Below, piece by piece: positions 33,653 through 42,824 of a stretch of DNA of 64,000 nt. This DNA comes from Tateyamaria omphalii. GTDB taxonomy: Bacteria; Pseudomonadota; Alphaproteobacteria; Rhodobacterales; Rhodobacteraceae. The stretch's first letter is position 1. Each line of letters begins with the position of its first letter. The stretch covers positions 62,001-126,000 of the forward strand of contig NZ_JAHVHT010000001.1 of NCBI RefSeq assembly GCF_019802125.1, in the 5' to 3' direction. The notes under the pieces were generated by a model that did no database searches, was not told the DNA's origin, and was given only the letters and a program-made list of their open reading frames with translations. The position numbers and the translations under genes were made by a program.

Positions 33653-35298
33653 GCGGGCCAACCAGCATCGACTTTCAGATCATGTGGAACCGGCTGATCG
33701 CGGTGGTCGAGGAACAGGCCACCACGCTGATCCGCACGGCATTTTCGACCTCGGTGCGCGAGGCGGGTGACCTCTCGGCGGGGCTGTTCGACCGGCAGGG
33801 CCGGATGATCGCGCAGGCTGTGACGGGCACGCCTGGGCATGTGAACGCCATGGCCGAAAGCGTGACGCATTTCGTACGCGAGATCGGCGTTCAGGAGATC
33901 TACGAGGGCGACGTTCTCATCACCAACGACCCCTGGATGGGCACTGGGCATCTGCACGACATCACCATCGTGTCTCCCGTGTTCCGTAAGGGCACGCACA
34001 TTGGCTACTTCGCCTGTACGGCGCATGTGGTGGATATTGGCGGGCGCGGGTTTGGGCCGGATGGTAACGAGGTTTACGAAGAAGGCCTGCTGATCCCGAT
34101 CATGAAGTTCGCCGAGCGCGGGCAGGTGTCGAAAGACCTCGTGCGCCTCATCCGCTCCAACGTGCGGACGCCGGACCAGACGGTGGGCGATATCTACTCG
34201 CTGGCGGCCTGTAACGAGGCGGGCGAGCGGCGGCTTCAGGCGATGCTGGACGAGTTTGACATCGATAATATCGACGGGCTCTCGGATTTCATCATCGAGA
34301 CCAGCCGGAAGGCCACACATGAAGCCATTGCAAAGGTGCCGGACGGGATGTTCGAGCATACGATGCAGGTCGATGGCTACGAGGCGCCGGTGCATATGGC
34401 GGTGCGGTTGGACATCGAAGGCGACACGCTTTTGGCGGATTTCGCCGGAACCAGCGGCATGAGCCGGTTCGGCGTGAACTGCCCCGAGGTCTACACGCGG
34501 GCCTACGCCTGCTATGGGTTGAAATGCGCGATTGCGCCGCAAGTCCCGAACAACACCGGCTCACTAGAGCCGTTCCGCATCACCGCGCCCGAGGGCTGCA
34601 TTCTGGCCGCCAAGCGCCCCGCGCCGGTTTCGGTGCGCCATGTGATGGGGCATCTGGTGCCGGACGTCGTCTTGGGCGCGCTCCACAAGGCGCTGCCGAA
34701 CACGGTCCCGGCGGAGGGGTCGTCGGCGCTTTGGAACATTCAGATCTCGTCGCGGGCGAGCGACCCCGACAGCGGGTTGCCGAACCGCGAGGTGCTGATG
34801 TTTAACTCCGGCGGCACCGGCGCCCGGCCCTCGTTCGACGGGCTGTCGGCGACGGCGTTTCCTTCCGGCGTCTCGACGATGAGCGTCGAGGCCACCGAGC
34901 AGGTCGGCCCGATCACTGTTTGGCGCAAGGACTTGCGGGCCGGGTCCGGCGGTGCGGGCGCGCTGCGCGGCGGGCTGGGCCAGACCATCGAGATCGAGCC
35001 GCGCGCGGGCTATGACTTCTACTTCAACGCCATGTTCGACCGGGTCAAGAACCCCGCACGGGGCCGCGACGGCGGTGGCCCAGGTGGCGAGGGGCGTGTG
35101 GAACTGGCCGATGGCACACAACTTCGCTCGAAGGGGCGACAGCTTGTGAAGAACGGCCAGCGGCTTGTGCTGAGCCTGCCGGGCGGCGGCGGCTACGGCG
35201 TGCCGTCCGGGCGCGATCCGGCACTCGTTGCCGCTGATGTCGACGCGGGGCTGATTACGAAAGAACAGGCGAAGGCCGACTACGGGCAGGATATCTGA
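33649..35298 (+). CDS. hyuB: Hydantoinase/oxoprolinase B subunit (HyuB family)
   Basis: A 549-residue B subunit. FQIMWNRLIAVVEEQATTLI, TAFSTSVREAGDLSAGLFDR (conserved core), VLITNDPWMGTGHLHDITIV and GVNCPEVYTRAYACYGLKCA follow the family, and the C-terminus contains GYDFYFNAMFDRVKNPARGR and a glycine-rich SLPGGGGYG. It supplies the amidohydrolase half of the ATP-dependent enzyme. ATG 33649 overlaps the hyuA stop by four bases, indicating coupled translation, and the SDR gene begins one base after its stop. Confidence 0.9.
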   Translation: MSGPTSIDFQIMWNRLIAVVEEQATTLIRTAFSTSVREAGDLSAGLFDRQGRMIAQAVTGTPGHVNAMAESVTHFVREIGVQEIYEGDVLITNDPWMGTGHLHDITIVSPVFRKGTHIGYFACTAHVVDIGGRGFGPDGNEVYEEGLLIPIMKFAERGQVSKDLVRLIRSNVRTPDQTVGDIYSLAACNEAGERRLQAMLDEFDIDNIDGLSDFIIETSRKATHEAIAKVPDGMFEHTMQVDGYEAPVHMAVRLDIEGDTLLADFAGTSGMSRFGVNCPEVYTRAYACYGLKCAIAPQVPNNTGSLEPFRITAPEGCILAAKRPAPVSVRHVMGHLVPDVVLGALHKALPNTVPAEGSSALWNIQISSRASDPDSGLPNREVLMFNSGGTGARPSFDGLSATAFPSGVSTMSVEATEQVGPITVWRKDLRAGSGGAGALRGGLGQTIEIEPRAGYDFYFNAMFDRVKNPARGRDGGGPGGEGRVELADGTQLRSKGRQLVKNGQRLVLSLPGGGGYGVPSGRDPALVAADVDAGLITKEQAKADYGQDI

Positions 35299-35299
35299 C

Positions 35300-36046
35300 A
35301 TGACCGACAAACCAATAGCACTCGTCTCCGGAGCCGCGCAGGGCATAGGCCTGGCTTGCGCAGAAGCACTCGCCGAGGATGGTTTCAGGGTCATCCTCGC
35401 TGACATTAAGGACAGCGTAGTCGAGGCCGCTGAGAAACTCGGTGGCGCGGGCTACGTCTGCGATTTCGGCGACACCAACGCGATTTTGAAGCTGTTCGAC
35501 AAAATCGAGGCCGAGCACGGCACGGTTTCGGCGCTGGTGAACAACGCCGGGATCGCGATGCCGGGCGACTTTCTGAGCTATGATCTCGATGCCTTTGACA
35601 CAGTCATCGGCATCAATCTGCGCGGCGTGTTTGTGGCGACGCAACGGGCGGCCAAAGCGATGGTGGACAAAGGCATCGAAGGCGCCATTGTAAACATGTC
35701 GTCAATCAATGCTCAGGTCGCGATCCCGGCGATCCCAGCCTATTGCGCCTCCAAGGGTGGTGTCATGCAGCTGACCAAGGTGGCCGCGCTGGCGCTCGCG
35801 AAGAACAACATCCGCGTCAACGCGGTCGGCCCAGGTTCCATCGACACCGAAATGATGGCCGGCGTGAACGCGAACCCCGAAGCTTTCAAGATGGCGATGT
35901 CGAGGACGCCGTTGGGCCGCGCAGGCACGGCGCGGGAGATCGGCGACGTCGTAGCCTTCCTTTGCTCGAAAAGGTCCAGCTATGTGACCGGCGAGACGAT
36001 CTACGTCGATGGTGGTCGGCTTGGCCTGAACTACGTGATGTCATGA
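35300..36046 (+). CDS. SDR family oxidoreductase
   Basis: A 248-residue classical short-chain dehydrogenase. ALVSGAAQGIGLACAEALAE is the NAD(P)-binding GxxxGxG, LVNNAGIAMPGD the NNAG motif, NMSSINAQ the catalytic serine, and YCASKGG the YxxxK pair; the C-terminus VTGETIYVDGGRLG is typical. RVILADIKD, with an aspartate after the second strand, suggests NAD preference. It sits between hyuB (one-base gap) and the CoA ligase (four-base overlap), so a hydroxy or keto intermediate of the pathway is the likely substrate. Confidence 0.9.
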   Translation: MTDKPIALVSGAAQGIGLACAEALAEDGFRVILADIKDSVVEAAEKLGGAGYVCDFGDTNAILKLFDKIEAEHGTVSALVNNAGIAMPGDFLSYDLDAFDTVIGINLRGVFVATQRAAKAMVDKGIEGAIVNMSSINAQVAIPAIPAYCASKGGVMQLTKVAALALAKNNIRVNAVGPGSIDTEMMAGVNANPEAFKMAMSRTPLGRAGTAREIGDVVAFLCSKRSSYVTGETIYVDGGRLGLNYVMS

Positions 36047-37944
36047 CCTACGAAACTGCATATGCCGCGTGGAAGGCTGATCCAGTCGCTTTCTGGGAAG
36101 AGGCGGCGAAGGGCATCGACTGGTTCGAACCGGCCACGTCGGTATTCAACGCAGACGCGGGCGTCTATGGGCGCTGGTTCGACGGCGCGCAGTGTAATAC
36201 CTGCTTCAACGCCGTGGATCGGCACGTCGAAGCTGGACATGGCGACCGTCTGGCGCTTGTTTATGACAGTCCAGTAACAGACACGGTTTCGCGGTTTACC
36301 TTTGCCGAGCTTCAGGCCGAGGTGTCGGCGCTGGCCCATGTGCTGCGCGGCCTTGGCGTCGAAAAGGGCGACCGGGTCGTGATTTATATGTCGATGGTGC
36401 CGCAGGCGGTATTCGCGATGCTGGCCTGTGCGCGACTAGGGGCGATCCATTCGGTTGTATTCGGCGGGTTTGCCGCCAACGAGTTGGCGACGCGGATCGA
36501 TGACGCGGCCCCTAAGGCGATTGTCTCGACCTCCTGCGGGATCGAGCCTGGGCGTATCGTTTCCTACAAGCCGCTTCTGGACGAGGCGATCGAGATCGCG
36601 AGAGCCAAGCCGAACGCTTGCCTCATCTTGCAGCGCGAGGTGCATCCTTGCGAGCTGACCGAGGGGCGCGATCACGATTACGCCGACTTGGTCGGCGCCG
36701 CAAAAGCGGCAGGGCAGGGAACCGAATGTGTGCCCGTCGCCGCGACCGATCCGCTCTACATTCTCTATACTTCGGGCACGACGGGTCAGCCAAAGGGCGT
36801 TGTCCGCGACACCGGCGGGCACATGGTCGCGCTCAAGTGGACAATGGAGAAACACTACGGGCTCAAATCCGGCGAGGTGTTCTGGGCCGCGTCAGACGTG
36901 GGTTGGGTCGTGGGGCACTCCTACATATGCTACGGGCCACTTTTGCATGGCTGCACGACCGTGATGTATGAGGGCAAGCCCGTGGGCACGCCGGATGCGG
37001 GCGCTTTCTGGCGTGTCATTCAGGACCACAAGGTCGCGGCCCTGTTCACTGCGCCAACCGCCTTTCGCGCGATAAAGAAGGAAGACCCGAAAGGCGAATT
37101 GATCGCAAAGTACGACCTGAAAGATTTCCGCACGTTGTTCCTGGCAGGCGAACGGTCCGACCCCGCGACGATTGAATGGGCGCAGGAGAAGCTCGACCGC
37201 CTAGTAGTCGACCACTGGTGGCAGACGGAGACCGGCTGGGCGATGTCGGGCAATCCGGTGGGCCTTGGCGCATTTCCTATCAAGCTTGGAAGTCCTGGCA
37301 AGCCGATGCCTGGCTACGATATTCACGTGCTGGACGACGAGGGCAACCCAGTCGTCCCAGGCACGCTCGGCAACATCGTGTGCAAGCTGCCGCTGCCGCC
37401 GTCGGGGTTCCCGACGCTGTGGAATGCGCCGGAACGCTTCCTGTCGTCTTACATGGAAGAGTTTCCCGGCTACTACGCCACGTCTGATGCCGGGATCATT
37501 GATGACGACGGCTATGTGTTCATCATGGCGCGCACCGATGACATCATCAACGTCGCGGGTCACCGGCTTTCGACCGGCGCGATGGAAGAGGTCATCGCCG
37601 CGCATCCCGACATTGCCGAATGCGCAGTGGTCGGGAAGGTAGACGCCCTGAAGGGTCAGATGCCGCTGGGTTTCTACGTAACGAACGACGGCGCGAACCG
37701 GGCGAGTGACGAACTTGAAAAGGAATTGGTACAACTGGTGCGCAACAAAATTGGAGCGGTTGCGGCCTTCAAGACAGCTGTGCCGGTCCTCCGCTTGCCG
37801 AAGACAAGGTCGGGTAAGGTGCTACGCGGGACCATGCAGAAGATCGCCGATGGCGCGGACTACAAACAACCGGCTGCCATCGACGATCCGGCAATTTTGA
37901 CCGAGATCACAGATGCGCTGAATACGCGCGACCTGATTGGATAA
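36043..37944 (+). CDS. Propionyl-CoA synthetase-like acyl-CoA ligase (PrpE family)
   Basis: A 633-residue AMP-forming ligase with the full length of PrpE. The AMP-binding signature is YTSGTTGQPKGVVRDTGGH; AASDVGWVVGHSYICYGPLL, ALFTAPTAFRAIKKEDPKGE and WWQTETGWAM match the PrpE group closely, and RLPKTRSGKVLRGTMQKIAD holds the C-terminal catalytic lysine. It activates propionate or a similar short acid such as acrylate or 3-hydroxypropionate to its CoA thioester. ATG 36043 overlaps the SDR stop by four bases; the frame upstream of it lies in the SDR gene. The position suggests that a three-carbon acid is an end product of the island's pathway. Confidence 0.92.
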   Translation: MTYETAYAAWKADPVAFWEEAAKGIDWFEPATSVFNADAGVYGRWFDGAQCNTCFNAVDRHVEAGHGDRLALVYDSPVTDTVSRFTFAELQAEVSALAHVLRGLGVEKGDRVVIYMSMVPQAVFAMLACARLGAIHSVVFGGFAANELATRIDDAAPKAIVSTSCGIEPGRIVSYKPLLDEAIEIARAKPNACLILQREVHPCELTEGRDHDYADLVGAAKAAGQGTECVPVAATDPLYILYTSGTTGQPKGVVRDTGGHMVALKWTMEKHYGLKSGEVFWAASDVGWVVGHSYICYGPLLHGCTTVMYEGKPVGTPDAGAFWRVIQDHKVAALFTAPTAFRAIKKEDPKGELIAKYDLKDFRTLFLAGERSDPATIEWAQEKLDRLVVDHWWQTETGWAMSGNPVGLGAFPIKLGSPGKPMPGYDIHVLDDEGNPVVPGTLGNIVCKLPLPPSGFPTLWNAPERFLSSYMEEFPGYYATSDAGIIDDDGYVFIMARTDDIINVAGHRLSTGAMEEVIAAHPDIAECAVVGKVDALKGQMPLGFYVTNDGANRASDELEKELVQLVRNKIGAVAAFKTAVPVLRLPKTRSGKVLRGTMQKIADGADYKQPAAIDDPAILTEITDALNTRDLIG

Positions 37945-37947
37945 GAC

Positions 37948-38292
37948 ATGATTGAACGCATGCATACCTCGGACCGGATGAGCAAGATCGTGAAGCACAA
38001 TGGCGTCGCCTACCTGTGCGGGCAGGTCGGGGCGGGCGAGACGGTGGCCGAACAGACCATGGACTGCCTGAACCGCGTCGACGCCCTGCTGGCTGAGGCT
38101 GGATCGGATCAAAAGCACATCTTGCAGGCGATCATCTGGCTGGCCGATATGTCGGACTTTGCCGAGATGAATGCAGTTTGGGATGCCTGGGTGCCTAAGG
38201 GCCATGCGCCTGCACGCGCCTGTGGCGAAGCCAAACTGGCCCGCGATGTTTTGAAAGTCGAAATCATAGTGACCGCCGCAGTCAAAACCTGA
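37948..38292 (+). CDS. RidA/YjgF/UK114 family enamine/imine deaminase-like protein
   Basis: A 114-residue RidA-family protein: [20 protein letters not shown], then [20 protein letters not shown] and [20 protein letters not shown]. The family arginine in PARAC is kept, the residue that binds the carboxylate in deaminating members. RidA hydrolyses reactive enamines such as 2-aminoacrylate, made by PLP C-S lyases, to keto acids and ammonia. Its gene lies three bases after the ligase and 16 before the ABC ATPase. It fits well with the cystathionine-lyase-like enzyme encoded at 25394 or with imines from the FAD oxidoreductase; this is inference. Confidence 0.88.
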   Translation: MIERMHTSDRMSKIVKHNGVAYLCGQVGAGETVAEQTMDCLNRVDALLAEAGSDQKHILQAIIWLADMSDFAEMNAVWDAWVPKGHAPARACGEAKLARDVLKVEIIVTAAVKT

Positions 38293-38308
38293 CGTTGAGG
38301 AGACAGTT

Positions 38309-39046
38309 ATGAAACCCGCCGTAGAAATGAAGAGCGTGAACAAGTGGTACGGTTCCTATCACGCGCTCAGGGATGTAAACTTGAACGTCTCAAAAGGGGA
38401 AGTGCTGGTCGTGTGCGGTCCTTCCGGCTCGGGCAAGTCGACGATGATCCGAACGATCAACCAGCTTGAAGAACACCAGTCGGGGCAGATCCTCATCAAC
38501 GGCGACGAGATTGCCGCGGACGCGCCGAATATCGAAGAGATGCGGCGCGAGGTCGGTATGTGTTTCCAACACTTCAACCTGTTCCCGCATCTCACGATCA
38601 TGGAGAACTGCACGCTCGCGCCGATGTTGGCCCGCAAGATCTCCAAAGAAGATGCCGAAAAGACCGCGATGGAGTTTCTGAATAAGGTGCAGATCGGCAA
38701 CCAGGCGGAGAAGTACCCAGGGCAGCTCTCAGGCGGCCAGCAGCAACGCGTGGCTATCGCTCGGGCGCTTTGCATGAAACCAGAGATCCTTCTCTTCGAT
38801 GAACCGACATCGGCGCTTGACCCTGAAATGATCGGAGAAGTGCTAGACGTCATGGTGACGCTTGCCCAAGAGGGCATGACGATGATCTGCGTGACCCACG
38901 AAATGGGCTTTGCGCGTAAGGTGGCCGACCGAGTCATCTTCATGGATGCGGGCGAGATTATCGAGGAAGACGATCCTGAGAGCTTTTTCAGTGCGCCGAA
39001 AAACGAGCGGACGAAAAACTTTCTTGACCAGGTTCTCAGCCATTGA
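38309..39046 (+). CDS. Amino-acid ABC transporter ATP-binding protein (AapP/GlnQ-like)
   Basis: A 245-residue ATPase. [20 protein letters not shown] is Walker [17 protein letters not shown] the Q-loop, [20 protein letters not shown] the ABC signature, and [15 protein letters not shown] Walker [16 protein letters not shown] has the switch histidine. It powers amino-acid uptake and has no permease or binding protein beside it. The only permeases of this type in the window lack an ATPase and lie at 21553-23782, so I assign it to them. It is the last gene of the operon that starts at 30286. GAGGAGAC precedes ATG 38309. Confidence 0.93.
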   Translation: MKPAVEMKSVNKWYGSYHALRDVNLNVSKGEVLVVCGPSGSGKSTMIRTINQLEEHQSGQILINGDEIAADAPNIEEMRREVGMCFQHFNLFPHLTIMENCTLAPMLARKISKEDAEKTAMEFLNKVQIGNQAEKYPGQLSGGQQQRVAIARALCMKPEILLFDEPTSALDPEMIGEVLDVMVTLAQEGMTMICVTHEMGFARKVADRVIFMDAGEIIEEDDPESFFSAPKNERTKNFLDQVLSH

Positions 39047-39282
39047 AGTCAGAAAGTTTCGTGGGCAGGCAAACCTGGAAGCTGCCCTATTTCCGTCAGA
39101 GTTCGCCGGAGAATGTTCTGATCTTTGGCGTCATTTCTGGGCGCCGACGGTGACATCATTGCCTTCGGCTCTTACGCCGTCACGAAATCCCTTGCCAAGC
39201 CCAGCTTCTGCGCATCCACAACTTTTTGACGCTATTCACACAACATTTTTTGAGCAATTTCCATGCAGCTTTGCGTCAAGGT

Positions 39283-39355
39283 TAATGTCCGCTTTGCGGA
39301 CTGCAGGCGCAGCATCCGGAACATGACACGGAAGGCAGTTAAGGGCCGCACTGCA
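39283..39355 (+). repeat. Degenerate copy of dispersed intergenic element
   Basis: TTAATGTCCGCTTTGCGGAC, then GCAGGCGCAGCATCCGG and AAGGCAGTTAAGGGCCGCA, follow the module order of the copies at 14354 and 20087. It lies in the 376-base gap between the ABC ATPase and the SLC13-type gene; no gene was seen there. Confidence 0.45.
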
Positions 39356-39422
39356 CTTTCTGAAGTGGGTCAAAGAGATAGAGTTCTCCGGGACCACTCA
39401 AGAGCAACATCTTGCAGCTGCC

Positions 39423-41312
39423 TCAGATGAAGAGTGTCAGCCCGATCATCGATACTATCAGGAACAAGATGGTCATAATTCCACCGGAACGGATAAAATC
39501 TACAACCCGGTAGCCTGCTGGCCCCATTATCAAAGCGTTGACCTGGTGAGTTGGGATCAGAAACGAGTTCGAGGTCGAAATCGCAACCGTCAAAGCGAAG
39601 ACTGCCGGATCGCCTCCGGACGAAATCGCAATTGAGATGGCCAATGGTACCAGCAACACAGTCGCGCCGACGTTCGACATCACGAGGGTGAAGATCGTCG
39701 CGAGTACCGCCAAGCCGGCCTGGAGCGACCAGAGCGGCCAGCCATCCAACAGAACAAGCACTTTTTCCGCTATCCAAGCTGCCGTGCCAGTGTTTTGCAC
39801 AGCAATTCCCAACGGGATCAGCGAAGCCAAAAGGAAGACAGTGCTCCAACTGACCGCGTCATAAGCTTCATCGATCGAAAGTACACGCGACAGGATCATC
39901 CCAACCGCTCCCGCCAAGAGAGCAAGTGACAGGAGCAGGTCGGTAAACAATATCAAGCAGAGCGTCATCAAAAAGAAGCCGAGTGCCCATTGGACCTTGT
40001 GTGGGCGCAGTTCTTCTTGCGGGAAATCCGACGTAACGACCACGAAGGCCTGGTCAGACTTGAGACGCGTGAGCCGTTCCCATTGGACGTGAACAACCAG
40101 AGTGTCGCCAGCTTGCAGCAAAACTTCACCGATATGGGTGGCAACGTGGTCTTCGGTTTCGACATGGCTCATCGTTTCTTCGCCACGATGTATAGCTAGG
40201 ATGGACAGACCGTGCGTTTGACGCAAGCGGAGCGCGATGGGCGATTGACCGATAACCGAAGAGCCCGGCGGGATCACGACTTCGGCGACCCCGGACTCGG
40301 TTGCGGCGAAGTCATCGGCGAACACATCCAAACTGGGCAGAATTTCCAGACCATACGGCTCGGCAAATTCGTCCTGCAGCACCCGTCTGAGGCCCAGAAT
40401 AGCCAAGCGCGCAGGGGCTTCGATTGTGGTATCCGCCATCGGAGCGATGACCTTGTGACCTCTGTAAGACGTACCCAGTATGTAAATATGGTGCGCGACC
40501 ATGATATCGGCCAGTGTCTGCCCTATCAGGATTGATCCTTCTGGAACGCGTACCTCGAACATATCGGCGCGCAAACCATAGGTATTCTCGACATATGTCT
40601 GCATTGACCGTGCCGCGCCTGCGTCCTCGCCGCGCCCACGATGGCCGGGCAAAATCCATCGACCGAGAAGCACAAAGTACAAGACGCCAGTGAGTACCAA
40701 CATCACGCCAATTGGTGTTACAGAAAAAAGACTAAACGGCTCCATCTGATGTTCGGCCGAAAGTGTTCTGTTCGACGAAATCAGCAGGTCATTCAGCAAG
40801 ATCAATGGCGAGGATCCAACCATCGTGATCGTCCCGCCAAGGATAGCGCAGAAGCCCATTGGCATTGCGAGGCGGCTCATTGGAATTTCGGTCCGTGCCG
40901 ATATTCGGCTGATAACTGGCAGGAACAATGCAGCTGCGCCCACATTCTGCATAAAGGAGCTGATAACCCCTACAGTGCCGGAAACGATCGGAATAATTCT
41001 TGCTTCGGTTGTGCCGCCGCGTTTCAAGATCAGCGCCGCGACCTTTGACATCAGTCCTGTTTTGTCCAGTCCGGCCCCGATAATCATGACAGCGACAATC
41101 GAGATAACGGCATTTGACGAGAAGCCGGAAAACAGATCGGCCCGGTTGGAAAGGTTTTCGAGCCCGGGCAATGTGCTTAACGCACCCAAGATCACCATGA
41201 TCAGGATCGCCGCCAAATCAATGCGAACGATCTCGGACACGAACAGAAATACGGTCAGGCCCAGAAGCCCCAACACCACCATCATTTCGTACGTTAGAGC
41301 CGTCGTTTCCAT
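39423..41312 (-). CDS. SLC13/DASS-type sodium-coupled anion transporter with two RCK_C (TrkA-C) domains
   Basis: A 629-residue carrier. Hydrophobic segments fill residues 5-215 and 440-629, with GGTITMVGSSPLILLNDLL and SNSFLIPTHQVNALIMGPAG as the paired SNT-like substrate/sodium loops of the divalent-anion:sodium symporter family. The middle 220 residues are soluble and hold two RCK_C-like units (MFEVRVPEGSILIGQTLADI and VAEVVIPPGSSVIGQSPIAL), as in the sulfate-transporter subgroup. Sulfate, sulfite-related anions or dicarboxylates are possible cargo. It is a single gene, convergent to the island operon; a link to sulfate export or import is only suggestive. Confidence 0.88.
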   Translation of the reverse strand: METTALTYEMMVVLGLLGLTVFLFVSEIVRIDLAAILIMVILGALSTLPGLENLSNRADLFSGFSSNAVISIVAVMIIGAGLDKTGLMSKVAALILKRGGTTEARIIPIVSGTVGVISSFMQNVGAAALFLPVISRISARTEIPMSRLAMPMGFCAILGGTITMVGSSPLILLNDLLISSNRTLSAEHQMEPFSLFSVTPIGVMLVLTGVLYFVLLGRWILPGHRGRGEDAGAARSMQTYVENTYGLRADMFEVRVPEGSILIGQTLADIMVAHHIYILGTSYRGHKVIAPMADTTIEAPARLAILGLRRVLQDEFAEPYGLEILPSLDVFADDFAATESGVAEVVIPPGSSVIGQSPIALRLRQTHGLSILAIHRGEETMSHVETEDHVATHIGEVLLQAGDTLVVHVQWERLTRLKSDQAFVVVTSDFPQEELRPHKVQWALGFFLMTLCLILFTDLLLSLALLAGAVGMILSRVLSIDEAYDAVSWSTVFLLASLIPLGIAVQNTGTAAWIAEKVLVLLDGWPLWSLQAGLAVLATIFTLVMSNVGATVLLVPLAISIAISSGGDPAVFALTVAISTSNSFLIPTHQVNALIMGPAGYRVVDFIRSGGIMTILFLIVSMIGLTLFI

Positions 41313-41790
41313 CGCGTCTTCCTGCGCCGGAGCTTAGCAATGCTCTTCGATGCGGCATAGGGCCAGTCCCGCAGAGTTTCTTTGCCAGTGCCAGATTTCT
41401 TGATGTTGTTTTCTGACAAGCAGCGATTGGTGTAGTCGTGAACGGTGCTCATCTTGTCCGCGTTGCAGCAACTGGTCGAAAATCCAGGGCAGGCAATCTC
41501 CTCCGGCTTTGGTCGCTCGGTAGCCATTCTTGGTTTTCTGTTTCTAAAACATAGCGGCGGACCAATTCAGTTGTGGAGATTCACGACGACAATTTTGGAG
41601 GCCGTTGCTGCGAATGCCAACTTTCATGCTGGGAGCATGAGGATCGGTTTGGCCTGCTGAGCCGTATCCCGAATTGACCGGTTGCTGCGCACTCGGCCAA
41701 TGACCACTTCGGAGAATGCTGCGCTGCGGTGCTAAGCGCGATGACCGAAGGCGGCTTTGGGCCAGTCTCCAGCAGCCCGTCTATCTGCGA
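41313..41790. other. Intergenic region without a confident gene
   Basis: Between the SLC13-type gene and a LysR gene. A 77-codon minus-strand frame at 41294-41527 starts with ATG and contains four cysteines near its N-terminus, but it overlaps the neighbouring gene, has no good ribosome site and matches no family I know. The right part, 41699-41771, holds a minus-oriented degenerate copy of the dispersed element. Confidence 0.4.
41699..41771 (-). repeat. Degenerate copy of dispersed intergenic element, inverted
   Basis: CTGCGCTGCGGTGC followed by GACCGAAGGCGGCTTTGGGC resembles the 3' half of the copies at 14354 and 20087, with CACTTCGGAGAATGC before it. Alignment is loose, so orientation and limits are uncertain. 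Confidence 0.3.
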
Positions 41791-42696
41791 TCAACAATCC
41801 ATCTGCTCCATACACCGTTGAGCATAGATTACCTTTAGGGCGTCAACGAATGCACGACTGACGTCTCCCTTTCCATCTGGGTTCGGGATGAAATAGCCGA
41901 TGTCGATATCCATGCGCGGCTCCCAGTCGACAAGGCGTACCTCCTCTTCCAATTCTGGGTCCAGGGCGATCGGATCCGCAAACGTAAAGCCAATACCCCG
42001 CTGGACAAGCCTGTAGGCCGCCGACCCCAATGACACTTCATGCGCGACTTTTAGCGTTGTCCTCCCTGCCTCCAACTTCTGGTCCGTGATCCGTCGGATG
42101 ACGGTGGTGTCGTCAAGTGCGATATAGGGAACGTCGACAACATCCTCAGGCCGCAAAACGGTGCTTCGGCTCAATGGATGATCTTTGGCGATCGCCACCT
42201 TCAGAGGAGCGGCACCTAGAAGAGTCGGTTTGGGCTGATCAACGGGTAGCGGCAGTGCGGTGATGCCGACGTCATACCTATCGTTCATCATGCGCCGCCC
42301 AAGATCGCGTCGCGGATAAATTTCAAGCTTTATGGGTTGGTCCACAAAGGTGTCGCGCAATAGCGCGATGGCAGGGATGACGAGGCCGTTAACGATCCTT
42401 GTCTGAGCGATGATGCGAAAGGGCTCTGGCGTGCCGGATTGAATTTCCTGGATGAAATGCGGCAGGCCGTCGATCTGCGAAAGGATACGCAGCGCCTCCG
42501 GATAGAAACGCTCGGCCTCGGCTGTCGGTATCAGGCGGCGATTGTCTCTGCGAAAGAGCCGAACTGCGAACTCTTCCTCCAGCAAGTGAAGCAACCGGCT
42601 TGCCGCAGATTGGCTGAGGTTCATGCTCTTGGCTGCGCGTGCAAGCGTGCCTTCTTCCATCACGAGCGCAAAGACCTTGAGGCTGCGTAGGTTCAT
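41791..42696 (-). CDS. LysR family transcriptional regulator of the tct operon
   Basis: A 301-residue LysR protein. LKVFALVMEEGTLARAAKSM with NLSQSAASRLLHLLEEEFAV is the helix-turn-helix, then RRDNRRLIPTAEAERFYPEA; the co-inducer domain begins at EPFRIIAQTRIVNGLVIPAI. ATG 42696 is preferred to a TTG seven codons upstream. It is divergent from the tctCBA-CoA-transferase operon across 128 bases and probably senses the transported acid or its CoA ester. Confidence 0.9.
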   Translation of the reverse strand: MNLRSLKVFALVMEEGTLARAAKSMNLSQSAASRLLHLLEEEFAVRLFRRDNRRLIPTAEAERFYPEALRILSQIDGLPHFIQEIQSGTPEPFRIIAQTRIVNGLVIPAIALLRDTFVDQPIKLEIYPRRDLGRRMMNDRYDVGITALPLPVDQPKPTLLGAAPLKVAIAKDHPLSRSTVLRPEDVVDVPYIALDDTTVIRRITDQKLEAGRTTLKVAHEVSLGSAAYRLVQRGIGFTFADPIALDPELEEEVRLVDWEPRMDIDIGYFIPNPDGKGDVSRAFVDALKVIYAQRCMEQMDC

Positions 42697-42713
42697 TGTT
42701 CGAATTTCTCGAT

Positions 42714-42732
42714 GCAATCTTCTGATAATTGC
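42714..42732. promoter_or_regulatory. Candidate LysR operator (GCAAT-N9-ATTGC)
   Basis: GCAATCTTCTGATAATTGC carries perfect five-base inverted arms 18 bases upstream of the LysR start, in the divergent region shared with the tct operon. A second ATTGCG follows about 17 bases further on. Confidence 0.45.
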
Positions 42733-42824
42733 GTTTTTTCTACGTTATTGATTGCGATACGATCCCGTCAAGCAAACAGCGACGCAACGAAGAAAAAGGC
42801 GTCGTGGATCCATGGGAGGACAAA

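Noticed and set aside
41294-41527. 77-codon minus-strand frame with clustered cysteines
   Set aside because: Overlaps the start of the SLC13-type gene, weak ribosome site, no known family; kept only as a note.
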